A stretch of DNA of 64,000 nucleotides from Clostridia bacterium (GTDB lineage Bacteria > Bacillota > Clostridia > Lachnospirales > Lachnospiraceae). This document shows, piece after piece, positions 54,598-62,844 of this stretch (position 1 is its first letter; every line of letters starts with the position of its first letter). The notes beneath the pieces were generated by a model that did not search any database, was not told where the DNA came from, and was given only the letters and a program-made list of their open reading frames with translations. The stretch covers positions 62,001 to 126,000 of the forward strand of contig CAJTEN010000015.1 of assembly GCA_910575245.1 (NCBI GenBank), given 5' to 3'. Made by a program: the position numbers and the translations under genes.

Positions 54598-56298
54598 ATG
54601 GGGAATGAGAATAGTAGTTTGGCAGAGAAAAAGACGAAAATGTCTGTTGTTGAGGGCAGAACGCCCGGACAGAAGAAGCCGGCGGCCGGAAAGAAAGTAT
54701 CTGTCGGAAAGAAGCCGGTATCCGGGAAGAAAGTATCTGTTAAGAAGCCGGGGACGGGGGAAAAAGCGTATGCTAAGAAGCGGCTGGCATCGAAGGACAA
54801 GGTATCTGTAAAGAAACGCCCTGTGCCGGAAGAGATAGTGCCCGGTAAGAGGCGGCCGGCATTGGAGGACAAGGAGCCTGCTAAGAGAGGGCCGGTGTCG
54901 GAAGCCGATGTGGAAAGCGTGGATCTGTCAATTGAAGAACAGGATGAGACAGACAGCAGAGAAGAATTTGAAGCACGCATGAGCAGACGGTATGCGGAGC
55001 GTGCCAAAAGAAGAGCAGAGCGGGAGAAGAAGGTCAGGAGACAGAAGATTATCATGGCGGTATCCGTGTGTGTTATCCTGCTTTCCGGAATCGGAATTGC
55101 AGTGTTCTTCCTGTCTCCGGCGAAGGTAGCTTTCCGGCTTTTCCAGGCTGAAAGATACGTGGCGAAAGAGGATTATGAGAAAGCGCACAGTGCCTATGAG
55201 AAGGCGCTGGAAGCAGATTCTGCCTCAGTGAAGGCTTATCGTGGACTGGCGGAGCTGTTTGATAAACAACAGATGCTTTCTGAGGAGGAAGAGATTCTAT
55301 ATACGGGATGGGAAAAGACGCAGGATCAGGATTTGCTGCGCTATTATTGTGTTGCGGTGCTGAATCAGGCTGTCGGAGAGATCAATGCCAGGAATTGTAC
55401 ACTGGCGACAGTGGATAAATGTGTCCGGGCATTGGAACAGGGGGCTGAGGACGCAAAGTCTCTGGAATTATTGTCAGCCTGTTATGAGCGTCTCTTTAAG
55501 GTGACCGAAGAAGAGGATACCTGTACGATGTTTTTTGATGCGGACACGGCACAGGATACCTGCAGTTATACGGAATATGAACAGCTGCTTGGCAGGATTC
55601 TGGCGGTATATCAGGCCAGGCCTTCGGAGGAGCTTAAGGATGTTTTGATGCGGTATGCCGTTATTGACATGCCCTATGTCAGGATCAGCCTGCCGCACAT
55701 GGAAGCTTATTCGGCACTGCTGACAGAAATAAACGGTGCAGTCAATGATCCCGTTATTACAGAGACATTGGCCTGTCTTGCCCGGGCGAAAGAGATCAGG
55801 GACTATTTCAGCAACGCTTTTGACGAGTTTGGTGCGGGCAACTATGCTTATGCAAGAGATTTGGTATCGGAAGAGACATACCAGAAGATCAGGGATGAAT
55901 TTATCGAAGAAAATTCGGGGTACTGGGAAGGCTCTGTTTATATTCCGGTGAGCCGGGAACAGATGGTACTGCACCGGGAGGACGGAAGTGTCAGATTTTC
56001 ATTTCTTGATAAGGAGGAATATGAGAACCGTCAGGGTATCATTACCGTGTGGGGAACACATCAGGAGGATGACGGTGTACAGAGAAGTGCAATCTCTTAT
56101 GAACCGCCGGAGGAGGCAGACGCGGATTCTCATACCGAATATACCGTACAATATCTGTACAGTAATGTGAAGATCAATGGCGAGTATGTGCCGCAGATGA
56201 ATTACAGGTTTGACACGAGAGTGGCCACGTCGGAGGGAATCACTACGAATTCGATCGGCGACTGGGGAGGCGAACACGAGTGGGAGATTGATTATTGA
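54598..56298 (+). CDS. Membrane-anchored protein with basic repeat tail and TPR-like region
   Basis: 566 residues, not a recognised family. Residues 15-105 are a Lys/Pro/Gly-rich cytoplasmic tail of repeated units (KKVSVGKKP, KKVSVKKPG, KDKVSVKKRP). A charged coiled-coil-like stretch (118-150) leads to one membrane helix at about 152-172. The extracytoplasmic part starts with a TPR-like pair (YEKAHSAYEKALEADSASVKAY) and ends in a beta-rich domain (about 430-566). GGAGTACAGGTAA precedes the ATG. Topology would place the basic tail inside, where it could bind nucleic acid or acidic lipid. Function unknown. Confidence 0.75.
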   Translation: MGNENSSLAEKKTKMSVVEGRTPGQKKPAAGKKVSVGKKPVSGKKVSVKKPGTGEKAYAKKRLASKDKVSVKKRPVPEEIVPGKRRPALEDKEPAKRGPVSEADVESVDLSIEEQDETDSREEFEARMSRRYAERAKRRAEREKKVRRQKIIMAVSVCVILLSGIGIAVFFLSPAKVAFRLFQAERYVAKEDYEKAHSAYEKALEADSASVKAYRGLAELFDKQQMLSEEEEILYTGWEKTQDQDLLRYYCVAVLNQAVGEINARNCTLATVDKCVRALEQGAEDAKSLELLSACYERLFKVTEEEDTCTMFFDADTAQDTCSYTEYEQLLGRILAVYQARPSEELKDVLMRYAVIDMPYVRISLPHMEAYSALLTEINGAVNDPVITETLACLARAKEIRDYFSNAFDEFGAGNYAYARDLVSEETYQKIRDEFIEENSGYWEGSVYIPVSREQMVLHREDGSVRFSFLDKEEYENRQGIITVWGTHQEDDGVQRSAISYEPPEEADADSHTEYTVQYLYSNVKINGEYVPQMNYRFDTRVATSEGITTNSIGDWGGEHEWEIDY

Positions 56299-56382
56299 TG
56301 AGGGAGAAATCCGGACTGTTCATGGAGAGACTGATAAGTAACAGAAATTCGTTAAATGATAGAAGAAAAGGAGAATGAAATC

Positions 56383-57924
56383 ATGAGAAAGAAACCAGCA
56401 GTATTGATGATTCTGGACGGCTATGGCCTGAATGACAAAAAGGAGGGCAACGCGGTAGCGGAAGCGAGTACGCCTGTAATGGATAAGCTTATGGCAGAAT
56501 ATCCCTTCGTGAAAGGCAATGCCAGCGGTATGGCAGTAGGCCTTCCGGACGGTCAGATGGGCAATTCCGAGGTAGGGCACCTGAATATGGGTGCAGGCCG
56601 TATCGTGTACCAGGAGCTTACAAGGATTACCAAGGAGATTCAGGACGGTACCTTCTTCGAGAACCCGGCGCTTCTTAATGCAGTGAATAACTGTAAGAAG
56701 AACGATTCCGCGTTCCATATGTTCGGTCTGGTATCCGACGGCGGCGTTCACAGCCATAATACCCATATTTACGGCCTGTTGGAGCTTGCCAGGAGAAACG
56801 GACTTAAGAAAGTGTATGTACATGCTTTCCTGGACGGCCGTGACACGCCTCCTACAAGCGGTAAGGGTTTCGTGGAGGAACTGGAACAGGAAATGCAGAA
56901 GATCGGTGTGGGGGAAGTTGCGTCCGTGACAGGCCGGTATTATGCGATGGACAGAGATAATAATTATGACAGGGTAGAGAAGGCTTATCTGGCATTGACC
57001 AAAGGAGAGGGCTTAGAGGCTGACAGTGCAACGGGCGGTATCCAGGCATCCTATGACAGAAAAGAGACGGACGAGTTCGTAAAACCTACCGTTGTAAAGA
57101 AAAATGGTGCGCCGGTGGCGCTTATTCAGGACGGTGATTCCGTAGTGTTCTATAATTTCCGTCCCGACAGGGCAAGAGAGATCACCAGAAGCTTCTGCGA
57201 TGATGATTTCAAGGGCTTTGCCAGAGACAAGAGACTGGATCTTACCTATGTATGCTTTTCCGACTATGATCCGACGATCCCGAATAAGGATGTGGCATTC
57301 CATAAGATTTCCGTTACAAATACTTTCGGTGAGTGGCTTGCGGCTCATGGCATGAAGCAGGCGAGAATTGCTGAGACAGAGAAGTATGCGCATGTTACGT
57401 TCTTCTTTAACGGCGGTGTGGAAGAGCCGAATGAGGGGGAGGACAGAATTCTTGTTAATTCTCCCAAGGATGTGGCGACTTACGACCTCAAACCGCAGAT
57501 GAGCGCTTATGAGGTATGCGACAAACTGGTAGACAGTATCAAATCCGGTAAATACGACGTGATTATTATCAACTTCGCGAATCCCGACATGGTAGGCCAT
57601 ACCGGCGTAGAGCAGGCAGCTATCAAGGCAGTGGAAGCGGTGGATGAATGTGTGGGCCGTGCAGTAGAGGCTGTGAAAGAAGTGGATGGCGTTATGTTCA
57701 TCTGTGCAGACCACGGCAATGCGGAACAGCTGGTAGACTATGAGACGGGTGCGCCCTTCACCGCACATACCACCAATCCGGTACCTTTCATCCTAGTCAA
57801 CTCGGATCCTTCCTGTAAGCTGAGAGAAGGAGGCTGCCTGGCAGACATCGTGCCTACGCTTATTGAGCTTATGGGCATGGAACAGCCTGAGGAGATGACC
57901 GGCAAGTCCCTGCTTATAAAATAA
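56383..57924 (+). CDS. gpmI: 2,3-bisphosphoglycerate-independent phosphoglycerate mutase
   Basis: 513 residues. Interconverts 3- and 2-phosphoglycerate in glycolysis using two Mn ions. Catalytic Ser62 lies in QMGNSEVGHLNMGAGR; metal ligands in LDGYG, the VHSHNTHIYG region, HAFLDGRDTPP, and DMVGHTG/CADHGNAE near the C-terminus. AAAAGGAG precedes the ATG at 56383, preferred to the ATG at 56356. Ends with a terminator. Confidence 0.96.
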   Translation: MRKKPAVLMILDGYGLNDKKEGNAVAEASTPVMDKLMAEYPFVKGNASGMAVGLPDGQMGNSEVGHLNMGAGRIVYQELTRITKEIQDGTFFENPALLNAVNNCKKNDSAFHMFGLVSDGGVHSHNTHIYGLLELARRNGLKKVYVHAFLDGRDTPPTSGKGFVEELEQEMQKIGVGEVASVTGRYYAMDRDNNYDRVEKAYLALTKGEGLEADSATGGIQASYDRKETDEFVKPTVVKKNGAPVALIQDGDSVVFYNFRPDRAREITRSFCDDDFKGFARDKRLDLTYVCFSDYDPTIPNKDVAFHKISVTNTFGEWLAAHGMKQARIAETEKYAHVTFFFNGGVEEPNEGEDRILVNSPKDVATYDLKPQMSAYEVCDKLVDSIKSGKYDVIIINFANPDMVGHTGVEQAAIKAVEAVDECVGRAVEAVKEVDGVMFICADHGNAEQLVDYETGAPFTAHTTNPVPFILVNSDPSCKLREGGCLADIVPTLIELMGMEQPEEMTGKSLLIK

Positions 57925-57953
57925 ATTAAAATATATTTAAGTCTGAGATCAGG

Positions 57954-57988
57954 AGGACATCTGTAAGAACATTGCGGATGTCCTTTTT
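57954..57988 (+). terminator. Terminator after gpmI
   Basis: AGGACATC pairs with GATGTCCT, followed by TTTTTC. Confidence 0.85.
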
Positions 57989-58033
57989 CTATTGTTAAAA
58001 AGTAACGTCCCATGCGCCTGGAACAGAAGAGAG

Positions 58034-58263
58034 GTAACAGGGAAACTGAAATCTGAACCAATGTCATTAAGTTAAGTCTATACACAGCGTCTGATATGAT
58101 AGGATTCTCCTGAGGGCCATTGGAAAACGCCGGTACTTAATGAGGTTTTTCACGAATTTAGTACCGCTGCGTTTGGAACTGAGCGAAAGCGCGTCCTTAG
58201 GAGATTCCTATCATGTCAGGCGCGTCCGGCTTAACTTAATGACATTGAAATCTGAACTGTTAC
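58034..58263. repeat. Family D palindrome split by a family B insertion
   Basis: GTAACAG (58034-58040) and CTGTTAC (58257-58263) are the two arms of a family D unit like those at 21807 and 39456. The 189-bp family B element sits inside it, with AAATCTGAAC duplicated on both sides. Removing the element and one duplicate restores the short palindrome. Confidence 0.8.
58059..58247. repeat. Family B palindromic mobile repeat (189 bp copy)
   Basis: The ends CAATGTCATTAAGTTAAG and CTTAACTTAATGACATTG are perfect 18-bp inverted repeats. AAATCTGAAC flanks it on both sides (58049-58058 and 58248-58257), a 10-bp target duplication. Internal arms around TGATATGATAGGATTCTCCT and its partner make the whole element an imperfect palindrome. 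This is the fuller of two copies. Confidence 0.9.
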
Positions 58264-58264
58264 A

Positions 58265-58409
58265 GTTACTATTCACGGCCTGACCGTCCGCGAACTGTAA
58301 CGCATCCAGCCCATGAAAAGTCGCCTTCGGCGAGGGGCTGGATGCCTGAAACCGTAGCTTTATCGGCCGGATGCCTTGCAGCAGGGTGCAAGGCACCGTG
58401 AATAGTAAC
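58265..58409. repeat. Family C structured repeat (copy 2)
   Basis: A 145-bp unit closed by a perfect 14-bp stem, GTTACTATTCACGG (58265-58278) with CCGTGAATAGTAAC (58396-58409). Inside are GCATCCAGCCC/GGGCTGGATGC (58302-58312, 58335-58345), topped by TCGCC/GGCGA, and TGCCTTGCA/TGCAAGGCA (58372-58380, 58387-58395). The multi-branch fold is RNA-like. It lies between gpmI and the gntR promoter. Confidence 0.85.
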
Positions 58410-58449
58410 GAGTTGTTACAGCGAGAGCGTGATATGAAATGCCTGCATC

Positions 58450-58478
58450 TTGACAGAATGACAGACACGACGTATACT
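58450..58478 (+). promoter_or_regulatory. Promoter of the gntR-ABC operon
   Basis: TTGACA (58450-58455), 17 bp, TATACT (58473-58478): near-consensus. It begins 40 bp after the family C repeat. Confidence 0.8.
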
Positions 58479-58508
58479 AAGTGTACCATCACTAATAGCA
58501 CACCTAGT
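58476..58508. promoter_or_regulatory. GntR/YtrA-type operator
   Basis: ACTAAGTGT (58476-58484) and ACACCTAGT (58500-58508) form an inverted repeat with one mismatch that covers the end of the -10 and the start point. Its position and the adjacent GntR-type gene point to autorepression. Confidence 0.65.
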
Positions 58509-58545
58509 GTGGAGGGGAAGGGGATTACTTTAGAAAGGAGAAGGC

Positions 58546-58899
58546 ATGATAATTATAGATTATAAGGATACCAGACCAATCTATGAACAGATTGTGGAAC
58601 GCTTCAAGACATTGATATTGAAAGGCGTGATGCAGCCTGATGAACAGATGCCCTCAGTGCGGAATTTAGCCATGGAGCTTTCCATTAATCCGAACACAAT
58701 ACAGAAGGCATATGCGGAGCTGGAGCGGCAGGGCTTTATCTATACCGTGAAGGGCAGGGGGAATTTCGTGTCAGGAGACAGCGGCCTGGTGGATCAGCGG
58801 AAGAAGGAATACCTGAACAAAATATTGGTGCTCGTAAGCGAGGTTCTGGAGATCGGTATGTCCAAGGCAGAATTGATACGTGAGATAGAGATGCTTTAG
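58546..58899 (+). CDS. GntR-family regulator, YtrA subfamily
   Basis: 117 residues: winged HTH (RPIYEQIVERFKTLILKG, MPSVRNLAMELSINPNTIQKAY, GFIYTVKGRGNFV) plus only about 40 further residues, the short effector-free form called YtrA. Such proteins repress adjacent ABC transporter genes and respond to cell-wall antibiotics in some Firmicutes. GAAAGGAG precedes the ATG. The ABC genes follow at 18 bp. Confidence 0.9.
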   Translation: MIIIDYKDTRPIYEQIVERFKTLILKGVMQPDEQMPSVRNLAMELSINPNTIQKAYAELERQGFIYTVKGRGNFVSGDSGLVDQRKKEYLNKILVLVSEVLEIGMSKAELIREIEML

Positions 58900-58917
58900 A
58901 CGGAAAGGAAAAGGAAT

Positions 58918-59823
58918 ATGATTGAAATACATAGTCTGACAAAAACCTTTGATAAGATTAAGGCAGTAGATGAAGTTAGTGTAACGATAAAGAATAATAC
59001 TGTGTTTGGACTGATTGGAACTAACGGGGCGGGTAAGAGTACGGTGCTGCGTATGATATCCGGCGTGCTGAAGCCGGACAGCGGAACCGTGACGGTGGAT
59101 AATATGCCGGTATATGATAATGTGGAGGCTAAGAAGAAACTGTTCTTTATCGCGGATGAGCCGTACTTCTTCGCCAATTCCAATGCGAAGGCGATGGAGA
59201 AATACTACAGCGGTGTGTATGAGAACTTTAACAGAGGAGAATTCTATAAATATCTGGATAGCTTTAATCTGGATAAGAACAGGAAAATCGGGACCTTCTC
59301 CAAGGGGATGAAGAAGCAGCTGGCGCTTCTGCTTGGCATTTGTGCGCACACGGATTATATTCTCTGTGATGAGACTTTTGACGGGCTTGATCCTGTGATG
59401 CGTCAGGGGATCAAGTCTATCTTCGCCAAGGAGATGGAAGAGCGGGGGCTGACCCCTGTGATCGCCTCCCATAACTTAAGAGAACTGGAAGATATCTGTG
59501 ATCATGTGGGCCTGTTACATAAGGGTGGGGTCCTGCTGTCCAAGGATCTGGAAGATATGAAGTGCAGCATCCAGAAAATTCAGTGTGTGTTTACTTCGGT
59601 GGAGGAAGAATTGAAAGCATTAAGCGGCCTGGAAGTACTCAGGAAGGAGCAGCGCGGATCCCTGCGTACCTTTACCGTGAGAAGTACCAGAGAAGAGGTG
59701 GCAGCAAGATTTGCCACGGTAGATACTATATTTTATGAAGTACTTCCTTTGTCTCTTGAGGAAATCTTTATCAGCGAAACGGAGGTAGCGGGATATGACA
59801 TCAAGAAACTCATTTTGGGCTAG
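58918..59823 (+). CDS. ABC transporter ATPase (YtrB-like)
   Basis: 301 residues. Walker A GTNGAGKST, signature FSKGMKKQLALLLG, Walker B YILCDETFDGLDP. The signature departs from LSGGQ as is usual in this subfamily. A C-terminal domain of about 85 residues follows. Its end overlaps the permease gene by 29 bp. Probably regulated by the GntR-type protein upstream. Confidence 0.9.
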   Translation: MIEIHSLTKTFDKIKAVDEVSVTIKNNTVFGLIGTNGAGKSTVLRMISGVLKPDSGTVTVDNMPVYDNVEAKKKLFFIADEPYFFANSNAKAMEKYYSGVYENFNRGEFYKYLDSFNLDKNRKIGTFSKGMKKQLALLLGICAHTDYILCDETFDGLDPVMRQGIKSIFAKEMEERGLTPVIASHNLRELEDICDHVGLLHKGGVLLSKDLEDMKCSIQKIQCVFTSVEEELKALSGLEVLRKEQRGSLRTFTVRSTREEVAARFATVDTIFYEVLPLSLEEIFISETEVAGYDIKKLILG

Positions 59824-61924
59824 CAGTATAGAAAATCACAAGAGACGGATCTGGGTGTGGATCATAGCGGTTCTGGTACATATTGCTTCATATGTGGGGG
59901 TGCTGACCGTCTATATGAGCCGTATCAGACTGTGGAATGCGGAAGGCGTTTACAAGACGGCACAGGAGTACCGGAGCGCGTTATTTCAGGCGGTACAGGA
60001 TGCGCTGGGCTTTCAGGATAATTTGCTGCCGGTCATATTGGGGCTTGCCCTTGTGATCGGTATGCAGGGCTTCTCCTATCTGTATGACCGCAAGAAGGTG
60101 GATATGTATCACAGTGTTCCGGTGGACAGAAATAAAAGGTTTCTGACCATATACATAAACGGCATCATAATCTATCTGACCACCACGCTTGTAAGTCTTC
60201 TGATCGGCACAGCTTCGGCGGCGGTGCAGCGGGCGGTAAACGGTGAAGTGCTGACGGTTATCGGTTTGGGACTAGTGTGGAATCTGCTGATGTTTTTGGT
60301 AATGTACCATACGGTGATACTGGCGGTGATGCTGACAGGAAATCGTTTCATCACGCTGTTTGCGGCGGGAATATTTGCATTCTATGAGATGATGTTGTAT
60401 AGTCTAATTAATAAGATGCAGTTTGCATTCTTTGAGACCAAGGACAACATGTATGTATCCCATGAGCCTAAACTGTCGGCGGTAAGTGATTATGCCGTAC
60501 ATACCTTTGAGATCAAATATATGGAAGATGCCAGACAGATGGCAGAGACGGCGCTGCCTTTCTACGGGAAATGGTTCGTGCTTGCCCTGGCGCTTCTTGC
60601 CGTATCGTGGCTGTGCTACCGCAGGCGCCCGTCGGAAGCTGCGGGTAAAGCGCTGGCTTTTCCTGTTACAGGATCAGCCGCCAAGGTACTTGTCGTAATT
60701 CCGGCCGCCATCGGACTGGGAATGTGGGTGTACGGCGCCGGTTACGGAGATACGATGTTGACAATAGTAACCATGGTGGCAGGCGGTGTGGTTGGCAGTG
60801 CCGTCATGGAAGTGATGTATGATTTTGACTTAAAGAGCCTGTATAGGCATCTGCTCTCCAGCGGCGTGGCTGTGGCCGGAATCGTTGTTATTTTTTTCAT
60901 CTTTAAAGCAGACTTATTTGGATATGATAAGTATGTACCACTGGAAGATAAAGTGGAGAGTGTTGCGCTGGTACTTAATTACTATCCGGAAGCCTGGAAT
61001 GAGGAATTTAATTATATCAGCGGTGCGGAAAGCACCGGGGAATATATGCATCTGGTGAATGTGAAACCCGTGCTGGCACTGGCAGCTAAGGCGCAGCAGG
61101 AAAACATGGAAGACATGGAGGATCCCAGGACCATGAATGTACTGTACCGGTTGAAATCCGGCAGGAAAGTAGGCAGAAGATTCTATGTGGATTACGGCAA
61201 TCCGGTCAATGAGGAACTGCTTAATCAGATCGTAGGGACGAAGGAGTATAAGGAAGGAACCTACCAGATCATGAGGGATCAGCACTCTTTTGGCCAGGCA
61301 CAGAAGCTGACATACAGCAATGGGGCAACGGAGGTGGTGCTGCCTGTGGAGGACGGAACTAAGCTTCAGGAGGCTTATGTGAAGGACATGGAGCAGTTTG
61401 ATTTCACACTTGCCAGAAAGAACCGTCCCTGCGGTGAGATATGGATTCAGTTCCCCAACTGGATTAATTGTTCGCTTTCTGTATATGAGAGTTTCGAGAA
61501 TACGCTGGCTTATTTGAAGTCTCAGGATGCTTATTATCCGCTTCAGCTGAATCCTGAGGATATTGACTGTATCACGGTTACGAATTATCATAATGAATTG
61601 CAGGAACCTGAGCAGGGCTACGTGGATGAACCGGCGATGGCATATGCCACGGCAGTGCAGTTGACGTATGATGAGAGTAATGTAGTGTCAGAGAACTTCT
61701 ACGAACAGGAAGAGTTCGAGAAGATCCTGCCGGTGATCTATCCGAATTTTCTTTCGGAGTCATGGCATGATTATGAAGAAGTAGACAACCACTATGATAT
61801 TTATATCACGTTTAAGAAAGATACGGCCTATCCGTATAACCGGAGCAACTATGGGTTTAACTATCAGTTTTATACAGGACAGGTTCCGGAGTTTGTGACA
61901 CAGGCAACTGCGCTGGACAAATAA
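59795..61924 (+). CDS. ABC transporter permease with large extracytoplasmic domain
   Basis: 709 residues. Membrane helices at about 19-40, 72-90, 118-140, 155-175, 185-205, 260-280, 293-310, 315-335 and 350-368, then a C-terminal domain of about 330 residues outside the membrane with no recognised fold. Starts inside the ATPase gene, so translation is coupled. Its exported substrate is unknown; the operon type suggests a role in envelope stress. Confidence 0.85.
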   Translation: MTSRNSFWASSIENHKRRIWVWIIAVLVHIASYVGVLTVYMSRIRLWNAEGVYKTAQEYRSALFQAVQDALGFQDNLLPVILGLALVIGMQGFSYLYDRKKVDMYHSVPVDRNKRFLTIYINGIIIYLTTTLVSLLIGTASAAVQRAVNGEVLTVIGLGLVWNLLMFLVMYHTVILAVMLTGNRFITLFAAGIFAFYEMMLYSLINKMQFAFFETKDNMYVSHEPKLSAVSDYAVHTFEIKYMEDARQMAETALPFYGKWFVLALALLAVSWLCYRRRPSEAAGKALAFPVTGSAAKVLVVIPAAIGLGMWVYGAGYGDTMLTIVTMVAGGVVGSAVMEVMYDFDLKSLYRHLLSSGVAVAGIVVIFFIFKADLFGYDKYVPLEDKVESVALVLNYYPEAWNEEFNYISGAESTGEYMHLVNVKPVLALAAKAQQENMEDMEDPRTMNVLYRLKSGRKVGRRFYVDYGNPVNEELLNQIVGTKEYKEGTYQIMRDQHSFGQAQKLTYSNGATEVVLPVEDGTKLQEAYVKDMEQFDFTLARKNRPCGEIWIQFPNWINCSLSVYESFENTLAYLKSQDAYYPLQLNPEDIDCITVTNYHNELQEPEQGYVDEPAMAYATAVQLTYDESNVVSENFYEQEEFEKILPVIYPNFLSESWHDYEEVDNHYDIYITFKKDTAYPYNRSNYGFNYQFYTGQVPEFVTQATALDK

Positions 61925-61960
61925 ACTATAGTAAACGGGATTTCCAATGCCGTTAACCAT
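61925..61960. repeat. Family A remnant, ends only
   Basis: ACTATAGTAAACGG and CCGTTAACCATA match the outer ends of the complete family A element (39557-39659), with the interior reduced to a few bases. Probably an internally deleted copy. It overlaps the permease stop region. Confidence 0.6.
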
Positions 61961-62008
61961 AAGAGGAAATTGTTACAGGGCTTGTAACAGGAAAGGAGGG
62001 GGATAGAT

Positions 62009-62743
62009 GTGGGACAGACAGAACCTGTGATCAGGGTTACGGATTTGTATAAGATCTATCGGGTCGGCGAGACGAGAGTACGGGCGCTCAACGGTGTCAG
62101 TTTCACGATTAACCGGGGGGACTTCTGCTCTATCGTGGGTACTTCGGGTTCCGGCAAATCAACACTTCTCAATATGCTGGCGGGATTGGAGAAGCCGACG
62201 AAAGGGGAAATTGTGATTGCCGGGGAGCATATGGAAAACAAATCGGAGAATCAGTTGGTGGCATTCAGGCGGGAACATATCGGGTTCATCTTTCAGTCCT
62301 TTAACCTGATGGGAACCATGAATGCCATCGAGAATGTGGCCCTTCCTCTTACCTTTCAGGGCATGGACCGGAAGAGGCGCAATAAGAAAGCCGAGGAGAT
62401 GCTGAACCTTGTGGGCTTAAATAAACATAAAATGCACAGGCCGAATCAGATGTCCGGCGGGCAGCAGCAGCGTGTGGGTGTGGCCCGTGCCCTGGTGGTG
62501 GAACCAGAGATTATATTTGCCGATGAACCTACCGGTAATCTGGATTCCAACACTTCCGTGGAAGTGATGAACCTGATGAAGAAGGTGGTCCGGGAGAAGA
62601 ATCAGACACTTGTCATGGTAACCCATGATAATTATCTGGCAGGATTTGCAGATCTGATTCTGCGGATCAAAGACGGCAGGATTATCGAGATTGAGGACAG
62701 GCGCGGTATGGATATGCCGGATGAGATTCAGGCGAAGGAGTAG
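62009..62743 (+). CDS. ABC transporter ATPase (MacB-like)
   Basis: 244 residues from a GTG start; the ATG at 62007 is in another frame that soon stops. AAGGAGGGGG lies upstream. Walker [11 protein letters not shown]-loop FQSFNLMG, signature MSGGQQQR, Walker [11 protein letters not shown]. The permease partner is presumably encoded beyond the window, after the exported protein gene. Confidence 0.92.
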   Translation: MGQTEPVIRVTDLYKIYRVGETRVRALNGVSFTINRGDFCSIVGTSGSGKSTLLNMLAGLEKPTKGEIVIAGEHMENKSENQLVAFRREHIGFIFQSFNLMGTMNAIENVALPLTFQGMDRKRRNKKAEEMLNLVGLNKHKMHRPNQMSGGQQQRVGVARALVVEPEIIFADEPTGNLDSNTSVEVMNLMKKVVREKNQTLVMVTHDNYLAGFADLILRIKDGRIIEIEDRRGMDMPDEIQAKE

Positions 62744-62844
62744 GGCATAGTCCGTGAGAACGTATAAATCTGTCCGGAAGGAAAATATAGTAAGAAGGTA
62801 ACAGTGAAGGCATCTAATCTGTTAGGTAAAAGAGGATAAGAGAA

